NCBI GenBank assembly: GCA_037951165.1
Contig: JBBDHG010000061.1
Coordinates: 9,235,001 to 9,299,000, forward strand
Reading direction: 5' to 3'
DNA length: 64,000 nt
DNA from: Lophius americanus
Taxonomy: Eukaryota; Chordata; Actinopteri; Lophiiformes; Lophiidae
Each line of letters starts with the position of its first letter. Position 1 is the stretch's first letter. A program made the position numbers and the translations under genes. Shown here piece by piece: positions 18,055 to 33,100 of the stretch. The notes beneath the pieces were generated by a model. The model worked only from the letters and a program-made list of their open reading frames with translations, did not search any database and had not been told where the DNA came from.

Positions 18055-21000
18055 GATTGTCCCACTGCGGGTCGGATAGTAAAATGAAGTCTGAATTATC
18101 CCACCCAGGGTTGGATTGTCCCACCGATGGTTGGATTGTCCAACCGATGGTCGGATAGTAAAATGAAATCTGAATTATTCCACCAATGGTCAGATTGTCA
18201 AACCGATGGTTGGAATGTCCCACCGATGGTCGGATTGTCCCACCGAGGGTCGGATAGTAAAATGAAGTCTGAATTATCACACCCAGGGTTGGATTGTCCC
18301 GCCGATGGTCGGATTGTCACACTGAGGGTCGGATAGTAAAATTAAGTCTGAATAATCCCACCCAGGGTTGGATTGTCCCACCGATGGTTGGATTGTCCAA
18401 CCGATGGTCGGATAGTAAAATGAAATCTGAATTATTCCACCAATGGTCGGATTGTCAAAGCGATGGTTGGAATGTCCCACCGATGGTCGGATTGTCCCAC
18501 CGAGGGTCGGATAGTAAAATTAAGTGTGAATTATCACACCCAGGGTTGGATTGTCCCGCCGATGGTCGGATTGTCACACTGAGGGTCGGATAGTAAAATT
18601 AAGTCTGAATAATCCCACCCAGGGTTGGATTGTCCCACCGATGGTTGGATTGTCCAACCGATGGTCGGATAGTAAAATGAAATCTGAATTATTCCACCAA
18701 TGGTCGGATTGTCAAAGCGATGGTTGGAATGTCCCACCGATGGTCGGATTGTCCCACCGAGGGTCGGATAGTAAAATTAAGTGTGAATTATCACACCCAG
18801 GGTTGGATTGTCCCGCCGATGGTCGGATTGTCACACTGAGGGTCGGATAGTAAAATTAAGTCTGAATAATCCCACCGATGGTTGGATTGTCCCACCGATG
18901 GTTTGATTGTCCCACCGATGGTCGGATTGTCCCAACGAGGGTTGGATAGTAAAATTAAGTCTGAATCATCCCACAAATGGTTGGATTGTCCCACCGAGGG
19001 TCGGATAATGAAATTTATCTGAATTATCCCACCAATGGTCGGATTGTCCAACCGATTGTCGGATTGTCCCACCGATGGTCGGATTTTCCCACCGAGGGTT
19101 GGATAGTAAAATAAAGTCTAAATTATCCCACCCATGGTTGGATTGTCCCACTGATGATCGGATTGTCCCACCGAGGGTTGGATAGTAAAATTAAGTCTGA
19201 ATCATCCCACAAATGGTTGGATTGTCCAAACCGAGGGTCGGATACTAAAATAAAACTGAATTATCCCACCGATGGTTGGATTGTCCCACCGATGGTCGGA
19301 TTGTCCCACCGATGGTCGGATTGTCCCACCGATGGTTACAGTGTACCACCGATGGTCGGATTGTCCCACCGAGGGTTGGATAGTAAAATTAAGTCTGAAT
19401 CATCCCACAAATGGTTGGATTGTCCCACCGAGGGTCGGATAATGAAATTTATCTGAATTATCCCACCAATGGTTGGATTGTCCAACCGATGGTCGGATTG
19501 TCCCACCGATGGTCGGATATTCCCACCGAGGGTTGGATAGTAAAATTAAGTCGGAATCATACCACAAATGGTTGGATTGTCCCACCGAGGGTCGGATAGT
19601 AAAATGAATCTGAATTATCCCACCGATGGTTGGATTGTCCCACCGATGGTTAGATTGTCCCACCGAGGGTCGGATAGTAAAATGAAGTCTGAATTATCCC
19701 ACCGATGGTCGGATTGTCCCACCGAGGGTCGGATAATAAAATGAAATCTGAATTATCTCGCCGATGGTCGGATTGTCCCACCGAGGGTCGGATAGTAAAA
19801 TGAAGTCTGCATTATTCCATCGATGGTTGGAATGTCCCACCGATGGTCGGATTGTCACACTGAGGGTCGGATAGTAAAATGAAGTCTGAATTATCCCACC
19901 GATGGCTGGATTGTCCCACTGATGGTGGGATTGTCCCACCGATGGTTGGATTGTCCTACCGATGGTCGGATAGTCCCACCGAGGGTCGAATAGTAAAATA
20001 ATATCTGAATTATCTCAGCGATGGTCGGATTGTCCCACCAATGGTAGGATTGTCCCACCAATAGTCTTATAGTAAAATGAAATCTGAATTATCCCACCGA
20101 TGGTTGGATTGTCCAACCGATAGTCGGATTGTCACACTGATGGTTGGATAGTTAAATGAAGTCTGAATTATCCCACCTATGGTTGGATTGTCCCGCCGAT
20201 GGTCGGATTGTCACACTGAGGGTCGGATGGTAAAATTAAGTCTGAATAATCCCACCGATGGTTGGATTGTCCCACCGAGGGTTGGATTGTCCCACCGAGG
20301 GTCGGATAGCAGAATAAAGTCTGAATTATTCCACCGATGGTCGGATTGTCCAACCGATGGTTGGATTGTCCCACCGATGGTCGGATTGTCCCACTGCGGG
20401 TCGGATGGTAAAATGAAGTCTGAATTATCCCACCCAGGGTTGGATTGTACCACCGATGGTTGGATTGTCCCACCGATGGTTGGATTGTCCCACCGATGGT
20501 CGGATAGTAAAATGAAATCTGAATTATCCCAGCGATGGTTGGATTGTACCACCGATGGTTGGATTGTCCCATCGATGGTTGGATTGTCCCACCGATGGTC
20601 GGATAGTAAAATGAAATCTGAATTATTCCACCAATGGTCGGATTGTCCAACCGAAGGTTGGAATGTCCCACCGATGGTCGGATTGTCCCACCGAGGGTCG
20701 GATAGTAAAATGAAGTCTGAATTATCACACCCAGGATTGGATTGCCCCACCGATGGTCGGATTGTCCCACCGATGGTCGGATTGTCCCACGAGGGTCGGA
20801 TAGTAAAATGAAATCGGAATTATCCCAGCGATGGTTGGATTGTCCCACCAATGGTCGGATAGTAAAATGAAATCTGAATGATCACACCGATGGTCGGATT
20901 GTCCCACCGAGGGTCGGATTGTCCAACCGATGGTTGGATTGTCCCACTGATGGTCGGATTGTCCCACCGAGGGCCGGAAAGTAAAATGAAGTCTGAATTA

Positions 21001-24000
21001 TCCCACCCAGGGTTGGATTGTCCCACCAATGGTCGGAATGTCCCAGCGATGGTCGGATAGTAAAATAATATCTGAATTATCCCAGCGATGGTCGGATTGT
21101 CCCACCAATGGTAGGATTGTCCCACCAATAGTCTGATAGTAAAATGAAATCTGAATTATCCCACCGATGGTTGGATTGTCCAACCGATAGTCGGATTGTC
21201 ACACTGAGGGTCGGATGGTAAAATTAAGTCTGAATAATCCCACCGATGGTTGGATTGTCCCATCGATGGTCGGATTGTCCCACCGAGGGTCGGATAGCAG
21301 AATGAAGTCTGAATTATTCCACCGATGGTCGTATTGTCCAACCGATGGTTGGATTGTCCCACCGATGGTCGGATTGTCCCACTGCGGGTCGGATGGTAAA
21401 ATGAAGTCTGAATTATCCCACCCAGGGTTGGATTGTACCACCGATGGTCGGATTGTCCCACCGAGGGTCGGATAGAAAATGAAGTCTGAATTATCACACC
21501 CAGGGTTGGATTGTCCCACCGATGGTCGGATTGTCCCACCGATGGTCGGATTGTCCCACGAGGGTCGGATAGTAAAATGAAATCTGAATTATCCCAGCGA
21601 TGGTTGGATTGTACCACCGATGGTTGGATTGTCCCACCGATGGTTGGATTGTCCCACCGATGGTCGGATAGTAAAATGAAATCTGAATTATTCCACCAAT
21701 GGTCGGATTGTCCAACCGAAGGTTGGAATGTCCCACCGATGGTCGGATTGTCCCACCGAGGGTCGGATAGTAAATTGAAGTCTTAATTATCACACCCAGG
21801 ATTCGATTGCCCCACCGATGGTCGGATTGTCCCACCGATGGTCGGATTGTCCCACGAGGGTCGGATAGTAAAATGAAATCTGAATTATCCCAGCGATGGT
21901 TGGATTATCCCACCAATGGTCGGATAGTAAAATGAAATCTGAATGATCACACCGATGGTCGGATTGTCCCACCGAGGGTCGGATTGTCCCACCGAGGGTC
22001 GGATGGTAAAATGAAATCTGAATTATCCCACCGATGGTCGGATTGTCCAACCGATGGTTGGATTGTCCCACTGATGGTCGGATTGTCCCACCGAGGGCCG
22101 GAAAGTAAAATGAAGTCTGAATTATCCCACCCAGGGTTGGATTGTCCCACCAATGGTCGGAATGTCCCAGCGATGGTTGGATTGTCCCACCGATGATCGG
22201 ATTGTCCCACCGAGGGTCGGATAGTAAAATGAAATCTGAATTATCCCAGCGATGGTTGGATTGTCCCACCGATGATCGGATTGTCCCAACGAGGGTTGGA
22301 TAGTAAAATTAAGTCTGAATCATCCCACAAATGGTTGGATTGTCCCACCGAGGGTCGGATAATGAAATTTATCTGAATTATCCCACCTATGGTTGGATTG
22401 TCCCGCAGATGGTCGGATTGTCACACTGAGGGTCGGATGGTAAAATTAAGTCTGAATAATCCCACCGATGGTTGGATTGTCCCACCGAGGGTTGGATAGT
22501 AAAATGAAGTCTGAATTATTACACCGATGGTCGGATTGTCCAACCGATGGTTGGATTGTCCCCACGATGGTCGGATTGTCCCACTGCAGGTCGGATAGTA
22601 AAATGAAGTCTGAATTATCCCACCCAGGGTTGGATTGTCCCACCGAGTGTTGGATTGTCCCACCGCTGGTTGGATTGTCCCACCGATGGTCGGATTGTCC
22701 CACCGAGGGTCGGCTAGTAAAATGAAATCTGAATTATCCCAGCGATGGTTGGATTGTCCCACCAATGGTCGGATAGTAAAATGAAATCTGAATGATCACA
22801 CCGATGGTCGGATTGTCCCACCGAGGGTCAGATAGTAAAATGATATCTGAATTATCCCAGCGATGGTCGGATTGTCCCACCAATAGTCTGATAGTAAAAT
22901 GAAATCTGAATTATCCCACCGATGGTTGGATTGTCCCACCGATAGTCGGATTGTCACACTGAGGGTTGGATAGTTAATTGAAGTCTGAATTATCCCACCT
23001 ATGGTTGGATTGTCCCGCAGATGGTCGGATTGTCACACTGAGGGTCGGATGGTAAAATTAAGTCTGAATAATCCCACCGATGGTTGGATTGTCCCATCGA
23101 GGGTTGGATAGTAAAATGAAGTCTGAATTATTACACCGATGGTCGGATTGTCCAACCGATGGTTGGATTGTCCCACCGATGGTCGGATTGTCCCACTGCG
23201 GGTCGGATAGTAAAATGAAGTCTGAATTATCCCACCCAGGGTTGGATTGTCCCACCGATGGTTGGATTGTCCAACCGATGGTCGGATAGTAAAATGAAAT
23301 CTGAATTATTCCACCAATGGTCAGATTGTCAAACCGATGGTTGGAATGTCCCACCGATGGTCGGATTGTCCCACCGAGGGTCGGATAGTAAAATGAAGTC
23401 TGAATTATCACACCCAGGGTTGGATTGTCCCGCCGATGGTCGGATTGTCACACTGAGGGTCGGATAGTAAAATTAAGTCTGAATAATCCCACCCAGGGTT
23501 GGATTGTGCCACCGATGGTTGGATTGTCCAACCGATGGTCGGATAGTAAAATGAAATCTGAATTATTCCACCAATGGTCGGATTGTCAAAGCGATGGTTG
23601 GAATGTCCCACCGATGGTCGGATTGTCCCACCGAGGGTCGGATAGTAAAATTAAGTGTGAATTATCACACCCAGGGTTGGATTGTCCCGCCGATGGTCGG
23701 ATTGTCACACTGAGGGTCGGATAGTAAAATTAAGTCTGAATAATCCCACCGATGGTTGGATTGTCCCACCGATGGTTGGATTGTCACACTGAGGGTCGGA
23801 TAGTAAAATTAAGTCTGAATAATCCCACCCAGGGTTGGATTGTCCCACCGATGGTTGGATTGTCCAACCGATGGTCGGATAGTAAAATGAAATCTGAATT
23901 ATTCCACCAATGGTCGGATTGTCAAAGCGATGGTTGGAATGTCCCACCGATGGTCGGATTGTCCCACCGAGGGTCGGATAGTAAAATTAAGTGTGAATTA

Positions 24001-27000
24001 TCACACCCAGGGTTGGATTGTCCCGCCGATGGTCGGATTGTCACACTGAGGGTCGGATAGTAAAATTAAGTCTGAATAATCCCACCGATGGTTGGATTGT
24101 CCCACCGATGGTTTGATTGTCCCACCGATGGTCGGATTGTCCCACCGATGGTCGGATTTTCCCACCGAGGGTTGGATAGTAAAATAAAGTCTAAATTATC
24201 CCACCCATGGTTGGATTGTCCCACTGATGATCGGATTGTCCCACCGAGGGTTGGATAGTAAAATTAAGTCTGAATCATCCCACAAATGGTTGGATTGTCC
24301 CACCGAGGGTCGGATAATGAAATTTATCTGAATTATCCCACCAATGGTTGGATTGTCCAACCGATGGTCGGATTGTCCCACCGATGGTCGGATATTCCCA
24401 CCGAGGGTTGGATAGTAAAATTAAGTCGTAATCATACCACAAATGGTTGGATTGTCCCACCGAGGGTCGGATAGTAAAATGAATCTGAATTATCCCACCG
24501 ATGGTTGGATTGTCCCACCGATGGTCAGATTGTCCCACCGAGGGTCGGATAGTAAAATGAAGTCTGAATTATCCCACCGATGGTCGGATTGTCCCACCGA
24601 GGGTCGGATAATAAAATGAAATCTGAATTATCTCGCCGATGGTCGGATTGTCCCACCGAGGGTCGGATAGTAAAATGAAGTCTGCATTATTCCATCGATG
24701 GTTGGAATGTCCCACCGATGGTCGGATTGTCACACTGAGGGTCAGATAGTAAAATGAAGTCTGAATTATCCCACCGATGGCTGGATTGTCCCACTGATGG
24801 TGGGATTGTCCCACCAATAGTCTTATAGTAAAATGAAATCTGAATTATCCCACCGATGGTTGGATTGTCCAACCGATAGTCGGATTGTCACACTGATGGT
24901 TGGATAGTTAAATGAAGTCTGAATTATCCCACCTATGGTTGGATTGTCCCGCCGATGGTCGGATTGTCACACTGAGGGTCGGATGGTAAAATTAAGTCTG
25001 AATAATCCCACCGATGGTTGGATTGTCCCACCGAGGGTTGGATTGTCCCACCGAGGGTCGGATAGCAGAATAAAGTCTGAATTATTCCACCGATGGTCGG
25101 ATTGTCCAACCGATGGTTGGATGGTCCCACCGATGGTCGGATTGTCCCACTGCGGGTCGGATGGTAAAATGAAGTCTGAATTATCCCACCCAGGGTTGGA
25201 TTGTACCACCGATGGTTGGATTGTCCCACCGATGGTTGGATTGTCCCACCGATGGTCGGATAGTAAAATGAAATCTGAATTATCCCAGCGATGGTTGGAT
25301 TGTACCACCGATGGTTGGATTGTCCCATCGATGGTTGGATTGTCCCACCGATGGTCGGATAGTAAAATGAAATCTGAATTATTCCACCAATGGTCGGATT
25401 GTCCAACCGAAGGTTGGAATGTCCCACCGATGGTCGGATTGTCCCACCGAGGGTCGGATAGTAAAATGAAGTCTGAATTATCACACCCAGGATTGGATTG
25501 CCCCACCGATGGTCGGATTGTCCCACCGATGGTCGGATTGTCCCACGAGGGTCGGATAGTAAAATGAAATCTGAATTATCCCAGCGATGGTTGGATTGTC
25601 CCACCAATGGTCGGATAGTAAAATGAAATCTGAATGATCACACCGATGGTCGGATTGTCCCACCGAGGGTCGGATTGTCCAACCGATGGTTGGATTGTCC
25701 CACTGATGGTCGGATTGTCCCACCGAGGGCCGGAAAGTAAAATGAAGTCTGAATTATCCCACCCAGGGTTGGATTGTCCCACCAATGGTCGGAATGTCCC
25801 AGCGATGGTCGGATAGTAAAATAATATCTGAATTATCCCAGCGATGGTCGGATTGTCCCACCACTGGTAGGATTGTCCCACCAATAGTCTGATAGTAAAA
25901 TGAAATCTGAATTATCCCACCGATGGTTGGATTGTCCAACCGATAGTCGGATTGTCACACTGAGGGTCGGATGGTAAAATTAAGTCTGAATAATCCCACC
26001 GATGGTTGGATTGTCCCATCGATGGTCGGATTGTCCCACCGAGGGTCGGATAGCAGAATGAAGTCTGAATTATTCCACCGATGGTCGTATTGTCCAACCG
26101 ATGGTTGGATTGTCCCACCGATGGTCGGATTGTCCCACTGCGGGTCGGATGGTAAAATGAAGTCTGAATTATCCCACCCAGGGTTGGATTGTACCACCGA
26201 TGGTCGGATTGTCCCACCGAGGGTCGGATAGAAAATGAAGTCTGAATTATCACACCCAGGGTTGGATTGTCCCACCGATGGTCGGATTGTCCCACCGATG
26301 GTCGGATTGTCCCACGAGGATCGGATAGTAAAATGAAATCTGAATTATCCCAGCGATGGTTGGATTGTACCACCGATGGTTGGATTGTCCCACCGATGGT
26401 TGGATTGTCCCACCGATGGTCGGATAGTAAAATGAAATCTGAATTATTCCACCAATGGTCGGATTGTCCAACCGAAGGTTGGAATGTCCCACCGATGGTC
26501 GGATTGTCCCACCGAGGGTCGGATAGTAAATTGAAGTCTTAATTATCACACCGAGGATTCGATTGCCCCACCGATGGTCGGATTGTCCCACCGATGGTCG
26601 GATTGTCCCACGAGGGTCGGATAGTAAAATGAAATCTGAATTATCCCAGCGATGGTTGGATTATCCCACCAATGGTCGGATAGTAAAATGAAATCTGAAT
26701 GATCACACCGATGGTCGGATTGTCCCACCGAGGGTCGGATTGTCCCACCGAGGGTCGGATGGTAAAATGAAATCTGAATTATCCCACCGATGGTCGGATT
26801 GTCCAACCGATGGTTGGATTGTCCCACTGATGGTCGGATTGTCCCACCGAGGGCCGGAAAGTAAAATGAAGTCTGAATTATCCCACCCAGGGTTGGATTG
26901 TCCCACCAATGGTCGGAATGTCCCAGCGATGGTTGGCGTGTCCCACCGATGATCGGATTGTCCCACCGAGGGTCGGATAGTAAAATGAAATCTGAATTAT

Positions 27001-27100
27001 CCCAGCGATGGTTGGATTGTCCCACCGATGATCGGATTGTCCCAACGAGGGTTGGATAGTAAAATTAAGTCTGAATCATCCCACAAATGGTTGGATTGTC
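17580..27100. repeat. Large tandem duplication of about 5 kb within the array
   Basis: The segment from about 17580 to 22340 matches about 22711 to 27100. The offset is 5131 bp at the left, 4875 bp around 19411/24286 and 4756 bp from about 20180 on, so the second copy lost two small pieces after duplication. Single-base differences between copies are rare. Confidence 0.8.
18294..18807. repeat. 257-bp higher-order repeat, two copies
   Basis: 18294-18550 and 18551-18807 encode identical translated strings. The equivalent block in the second large copy (from 23425) has a 327-bp step instead of 257, so the block length changed after duplication. Confidence 0.75.
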
Positions 27101-27176
27101 CCACCGAGGGTCGGATAATGAAATTTATCTGAATTATCCCACCTATGGTTGGATTGTCCGGCAGATGGTCGGATTG

Positions 27177-30100
27177 TCACACTGAGGGTCGGATGGTAAA
27201 ATTAAGTCTGAATAATCCCACCGATGGTTGGATTGTCCCACCGAGGGTTGGATAGTAAAATGAAGTCTGAATTATTACACCGATGGTCGGATTGTCCAAC
27301 CGATGGTTGGATTGTCCCACCGATGGTCGGATTGTCCCACTGCAGGTCGGATAGTAAAATGAAGTCTGAATTATCCCACCCAGGGTTGGATTGTCCCACC
27401 GAGTGTTGGATTGTCCCACCGATGGTTGGATTGTCCCACCGAGGGTCGGATAGTAAAATGAAGTCTGAATTATCCCAGCGATGGTTGGATTGTCCCACCA
27501 ATTGTCGGATAGTAAAATGAAATCTGAATGATCACACCGATGGTCGGGTTGTCCCATCGAGGGTCGGATTGTCCCACCGAGGGTCGGATTGTCCCACGAG
27601 GGTCGGATAGTAAAATGAAATCTGAATTATCCCAGCGATGATTGGATTGTCCCACCAATTGTCGGATAGTAAAATGAAATCTGAATGATCACACCGATGG
27701 TCGGATTGTCCCACCAATGGTCGGATTGTCCCACCGAGGGTCAGATAGTAAAATCAAATCTGAATTATCCCACCGATGGTCGGATTGTCCAACCGAGGGT
27801 CGGATAGTAAAATTAAATCTGAGTTATCCCACCAATGGTTGGATTGTCCCACCGATGGTCGGATTGTTCCACCGAGGGTCAGATAGTAAAATGAAGTCTG
27901 AATTATCCCACCGATGGCTGGATTGTCCCGCAGATGGCCTGATTGTCCCACAGATGGTCGGATTGTCCCACCGAGGGTTGGATTGTCCCAACGAGGGTCG
28001 GTTAGTAGAATGAAGTCTGAATTATTCCACCGATGGTCGGATTGTCCCACCGATGGTCGGATTGTCCCACGAGGGTCGGATAGTAAAATGAAATCTGAAT
28101 TATCCCAGCGATGGTTGGATTGTACCACCGATGGTTGGATTGTCCCACCGATGGTTGGATATTCCCACCGATGGTCGGATAGTAAAATGAAATTTGAATT
28201 ATTCCACCAATGGTCGGATTGTCCAACCGAAGGTTGGAATGTCCCACCGATGGTCGGATTGTCCCGGCGAGGGTCGGATAGTAAATTGAAGTCTGAATTA
28301 TCACACCCAGGATTGGATTGCCCCACCGATGGTCGGATTGTCCCACCGATGGTCGGATTGTCCCACGAGGGTCGGATAGTAAAATGAAATCTGAATTATC
28401 CCAGCGATGGTTGGATTATCCCACCAATGGTCGGATAGTAAAATGAAATCTGAATGATCACACCGATGGTCGGATTGTCCCACCGAGGGTCGGATTGTCC
28501 CACCGAGGGTCGGATGGTAAAATGAAATCTGAATTATCCCACCGATGGTCGGATTGTCCAACCGATGGTTGGATTGTCCCACTGATGGTCGGATTGTCCC
28601 ACCGAGGGCCGGAAAGTAAAATGAAGTCTGAATTATCCCACCCAGGGTTGGATTGTCCCACCAATGGTCGGAATGTCCCAGCGATGGTTGGATTGTCCCA
28701 CCGATGATCGGATTGTCCCACCGAGGGTCGGATAGTAAAATGAAATCTGAATTATCCCAGCGATGGTTGGATTGTCCCACCGATGATCGGATTGTCCCAA
28801 CGAGGGTTGGATAGTAAAATTAAGTCTGAATCATCCCACAAATGGTTGGATTGTCCCACCGAGGGTCGGATAATGAAATTTATCTGAATTATCCCACCTA
28901 TGGTTGGATTGTCCCGCAGATGGTCGGATTGTCACACTGAGGGTCGGATGGTAAAATTAAGTCTGAATAATCCCACCGATGGTTGGATTGTCCCACCGAG
29001 GGTTGGATAGTAAAATGAAGTCTGAATTATTACACCGATGGTCGGATTGTCCAACCGATGGTTGGATTGTCCCACCGATGGTCGGATTGTCCCACTGCAG
29101 GTCGGATAGTAAAATGAAGTCTGAATTATCCCACCCAGGGTTGGATTGTCCCACCGAGTGTTGGATTGTCCCACCGATGGTTGGATTGTCCCACCGAGGG
29201 TCGGATAGTAAAATGAAGTCTGAATTATCCCAGCGATGGTTGGATTGTCCCACCAATTGTCGGATAGTAAAATGAAATCTGAATGATCACACCGATGGTC
29301 GGGTTGTCCCATCGAGGGTCGGATTGTCCCACCGAGGGTCGGATTGTCCCACGAGGGTCGGATAGTAAAATGAAATCTGAATTATCCCAGCGATGATTGG
29401 ATTGTCCCACCAATTGTCGGATAGTAAAATGAAATCTGAATGATCACACCGATGGTCGGATTGTCCCACCAATGGTCGGATTGTCCCACCGAGGGTCAGA
29501 TAGTAAAATCAAATCTGAATTATCCCACCGATGGTCGGATTGTTCCACCGAGGGCCAGATAGTAAAATGAAGTCTGAATTATCCCACCGATGGCTGGATT
29601 GTCCCGCAGATGGCCTGATTGTCCCACAGATGGTCGGATTGTCCCACCGAGGGTTGGATTGTCCCAACGAGGGTCGGTTAGTAGAATGAAGTCTGAATTA
29701 TTCCACCGATGGTCGGATTGTCCCACCGATGGTCGGATTGTCCCACGAGGGTCGGATAGTAAAATGAAATCTGAATTATCCCAGCGATGGTTGGATTGTA
29801 CCACCGATGGTTGGATTGTCCCACCGATGGTTGGATATTCCCACCGATGGTCGGATAGTAAAATGAAATTTGAATTATTCCACCAATGGTCGGATTGTCC
29901 AACCGAAGGTTGGAATGTCCCACCGATGGTCGGATTGTCCCGGCGAGGGTCGGATAGTAAATTGAAGTCTGAATTATCACACCCAGGATTGGATTGCCCC
30001 ACCGATGGTCGGATTGTCCCACCGATGGTCGGATTGTCCCACGAGGGTCGGATAGTAAAATGAAATCTGAATTATCCCAGCGATGGTTGGATTGTCCCAC

Positions 30101-33100
30101 CAATGGTCGGATAGTAAAATGAAATCTGAATGATCACACCGATGGTCGGATTGTCCCACCGAGGGTCGGATAATGAAATTTATCTGAATTATCCCACCTA
30201 TGGTTGGATTGTCCCGCAGATGGTCGGATTGTCACACTGAGGGTCGGATGGTAAAATTAAGTCTGAATAATCCCACCGATGGTTGGATTGTCCCACCGAG
30301 GGTTGGATAGTAAAATGAAGTCTGAATTATTACACCGATGGTCGGATTGTCCAACCGATGGTTGGATTGTCCCACCGATGGTCGGATTGTCCCACTGCGG
30401 GTCGGATAGTAAAATGAAGTCTGAATTATCCCACCCAGGGTTGGATTGTACCACCGAGTGTTGGATTGTCCCACCGATGGTTGGATTGTCCCACCGAGGG
30501 TCGGATAGTAAAATGAAGTCTGAATTATCCCAGCGATGGTTGGATTGTCCCACCAATTGTCGGATAGTAAAATGAAATCTGAATGATCACACCGATGGTC
30601 GGGTTGTCCCACCGAGGGTCGGATTGTCCCACCGAGGGTCGGATTGTCCCACGAGGGTCGTATAGTAAAATGAAATCTGAATTATCCCAGCGATGATTGG
30701 ATTGTCCCACCAATTGTCGGATAGTAAAATGAAATCTGAATGATCACACCGATGGTCGGATTGTCCCACCAATGGTCGGATTGTCCCACCGAGGGTCAGA
30801 TAGTAAAATCAAATCTGAATTATCCCACCGATGGTCGGATTGTCCCACCGAGGGTCGGATAGTAAAATTAAGTCTGAGTTATCCCACCAATGGTTGGATT
30901 GTCCCACCGATGGTCGGATTGTTCCACCGAGGGTCAGATAGTAAAATGAAGTCTGAATTATCCCACCGATGGCTGGATTGTCCCGCAGATGGCCTGATTG
31001 TCCCACCGATGGTCGGATTGTCCCACCGAGGGTCGGATTGTCCCAACGAGGGTCGGTTAGTAGAATGAAGTCTGAATTATTCCACCGATGGTCGGATTGT
31101 CCAACCGATGGTTGGATTGTCCCACCGATGGTCGGATTGTCCCACTGCGGGTCGGATAGTAAAATTAAGTCTGAATTATCCCACCCAGGGTTGGATTGTC
31201 CCACCGAGTGTTGGATTGTCCCACCGATGGTTGGATTGTCCCACCGATGGTAGGATAGTAAAATGAAATCTGAATTATTCCACCAATGGTCGGATTGTCC
31301 AACCGATGGTTGGAATGTCCCACCGATGGTCGGATTGTCCCACCGAGGGTCGGATAGTAAAATGAAGTCTGAATTATCACACCCAGGGTTGGATTGTCCC
31401 ACCGATGGTCGGATTGTCCTACCGATGGTCGGATTGTCCCACGATGGTCGGATAGTAAAATGAAATCTGAATTATCCCAGCGATGATTGGATTGTCCCAC
31501 CAATTGTCGGATAGTAAAATTAAATCTGAATGATCACACCGATGGTCGGATTGTCCCACCAATGGTCGGATTGTCCCACCGAGGGTCAGATAGTAAAATC
31601 AAATCTGAATTATCCCACCGATGGTCGGATTGTCCCACCGAGGGTCGGATAGTAAAATTAAGTCTGAGTTATCCCACCGATGGTTGGATTGTCCCACCGA
31701 TGGTCGGATTGTTCCACCGAGGGTCAGATAGTAAAATGAAGTCTGAATTATCCCACCGATGGCTGGATTGTCCCGCAGATGGCCTGATTGTCCCACCGAT
31801 GGTCGTATTGTCCCACCGAGGGTCCGATTGTCCCAACGAGGGTCGGATAGTAGAATGAAGTCTGAATTATTCCACCGATGGTCGGATTTTCCAACCGATG
31901 GTTGGATTGTCCCACCGATGGTCGGATTGTCCCACTGCGGGTCGGATAGTAAAATGAAGTCTGAATTATCCCACCGATGGCTGGATTGTCCCGCAGATGG
32001 CCGGATTGTCCCACCGATGGTCGGATTCTCCCACCGAGGGTCGGATAGTAAAATGAAATCTAAATTATACCACCGATGGTCGGATTGTCCCACCGAGGGT
32101 TGGATTGTCCCCCTGATGATCGGATTGTCACACCGAGCCGAGGGTCGGATAGTAAAATGAAATCTGAATTATCCCAGCGATGGTTGGATTGTCCCACCGA
32201 TGGTAGGTTTTTCCCACCGATAGTCTGATTGTCCCACCGAGGGTCGGATAGTAAAATTAAATCTGAATTATCCCTGCGATGGTTGGATTGTCCCACCAAT
32301 GGTCAGATAATAAAATGAAATCGGAATTATCCCACCGATGGTCGGATTGTCCAACCGATGGTCGGATTGTCCCACCGAGGGTCGGATAGTAAAATGAAGT
32401 CTGAATTATCCCAACGATAGTCGGATTGTCCCATCGATGGTAGGTTTGTCCCACCGACGGTTGGATTGTCCCACCGATGGTCCGATTGTCCCACCGAGGG
32501 TCGGATAGAAAAATGAAATCTGAATTATCCCAGCGATGGTTGGATTGTCCCACCAATGGTCGGATAGTAAAATGAAATCTGAATGATCACACCGATGGTC
32601 GGATTGTCCCACCGAGGGTCGGATAATGAAATTTATCTGAATTATCCCACCTATGGTTGGATTGTCCCGCAGATGGTCGGATTGTCACACTGAGGGTCGG
32701 ATGGTAAAATTAAGTCTGAATAATCCCACCGATGGTTGGATTGTCCCACCGAGGGTTGGATAGTAAAATGAAGTCTGAATTATTACACCGATGGTCGGAT
32801 TGTCCAACCGATGGTTGGATTGTCCCACCGATGGTCGGATTGTCCCACTGCGGGTCGGATAGTAAAATGAAGTCTGAATTATCCCACCCAGGGTTGGATT
32901 GTCCCACCGAGTGTTGGATTGTCCCACCGATGGTTGGATTGTCCCACCGAGGGTCGGATAGTAAAATGAAGTCTGAATTATCCCAGCGATGGTTGGATTG
33001 TCCCACCAATTGTCGGATAGTAAAATGAAATCTGAATGATCACACCGATGGTCGGGTTGTCCCACCGAGGGTTGGATTGTCCCACCGAGGGTCGGATTGT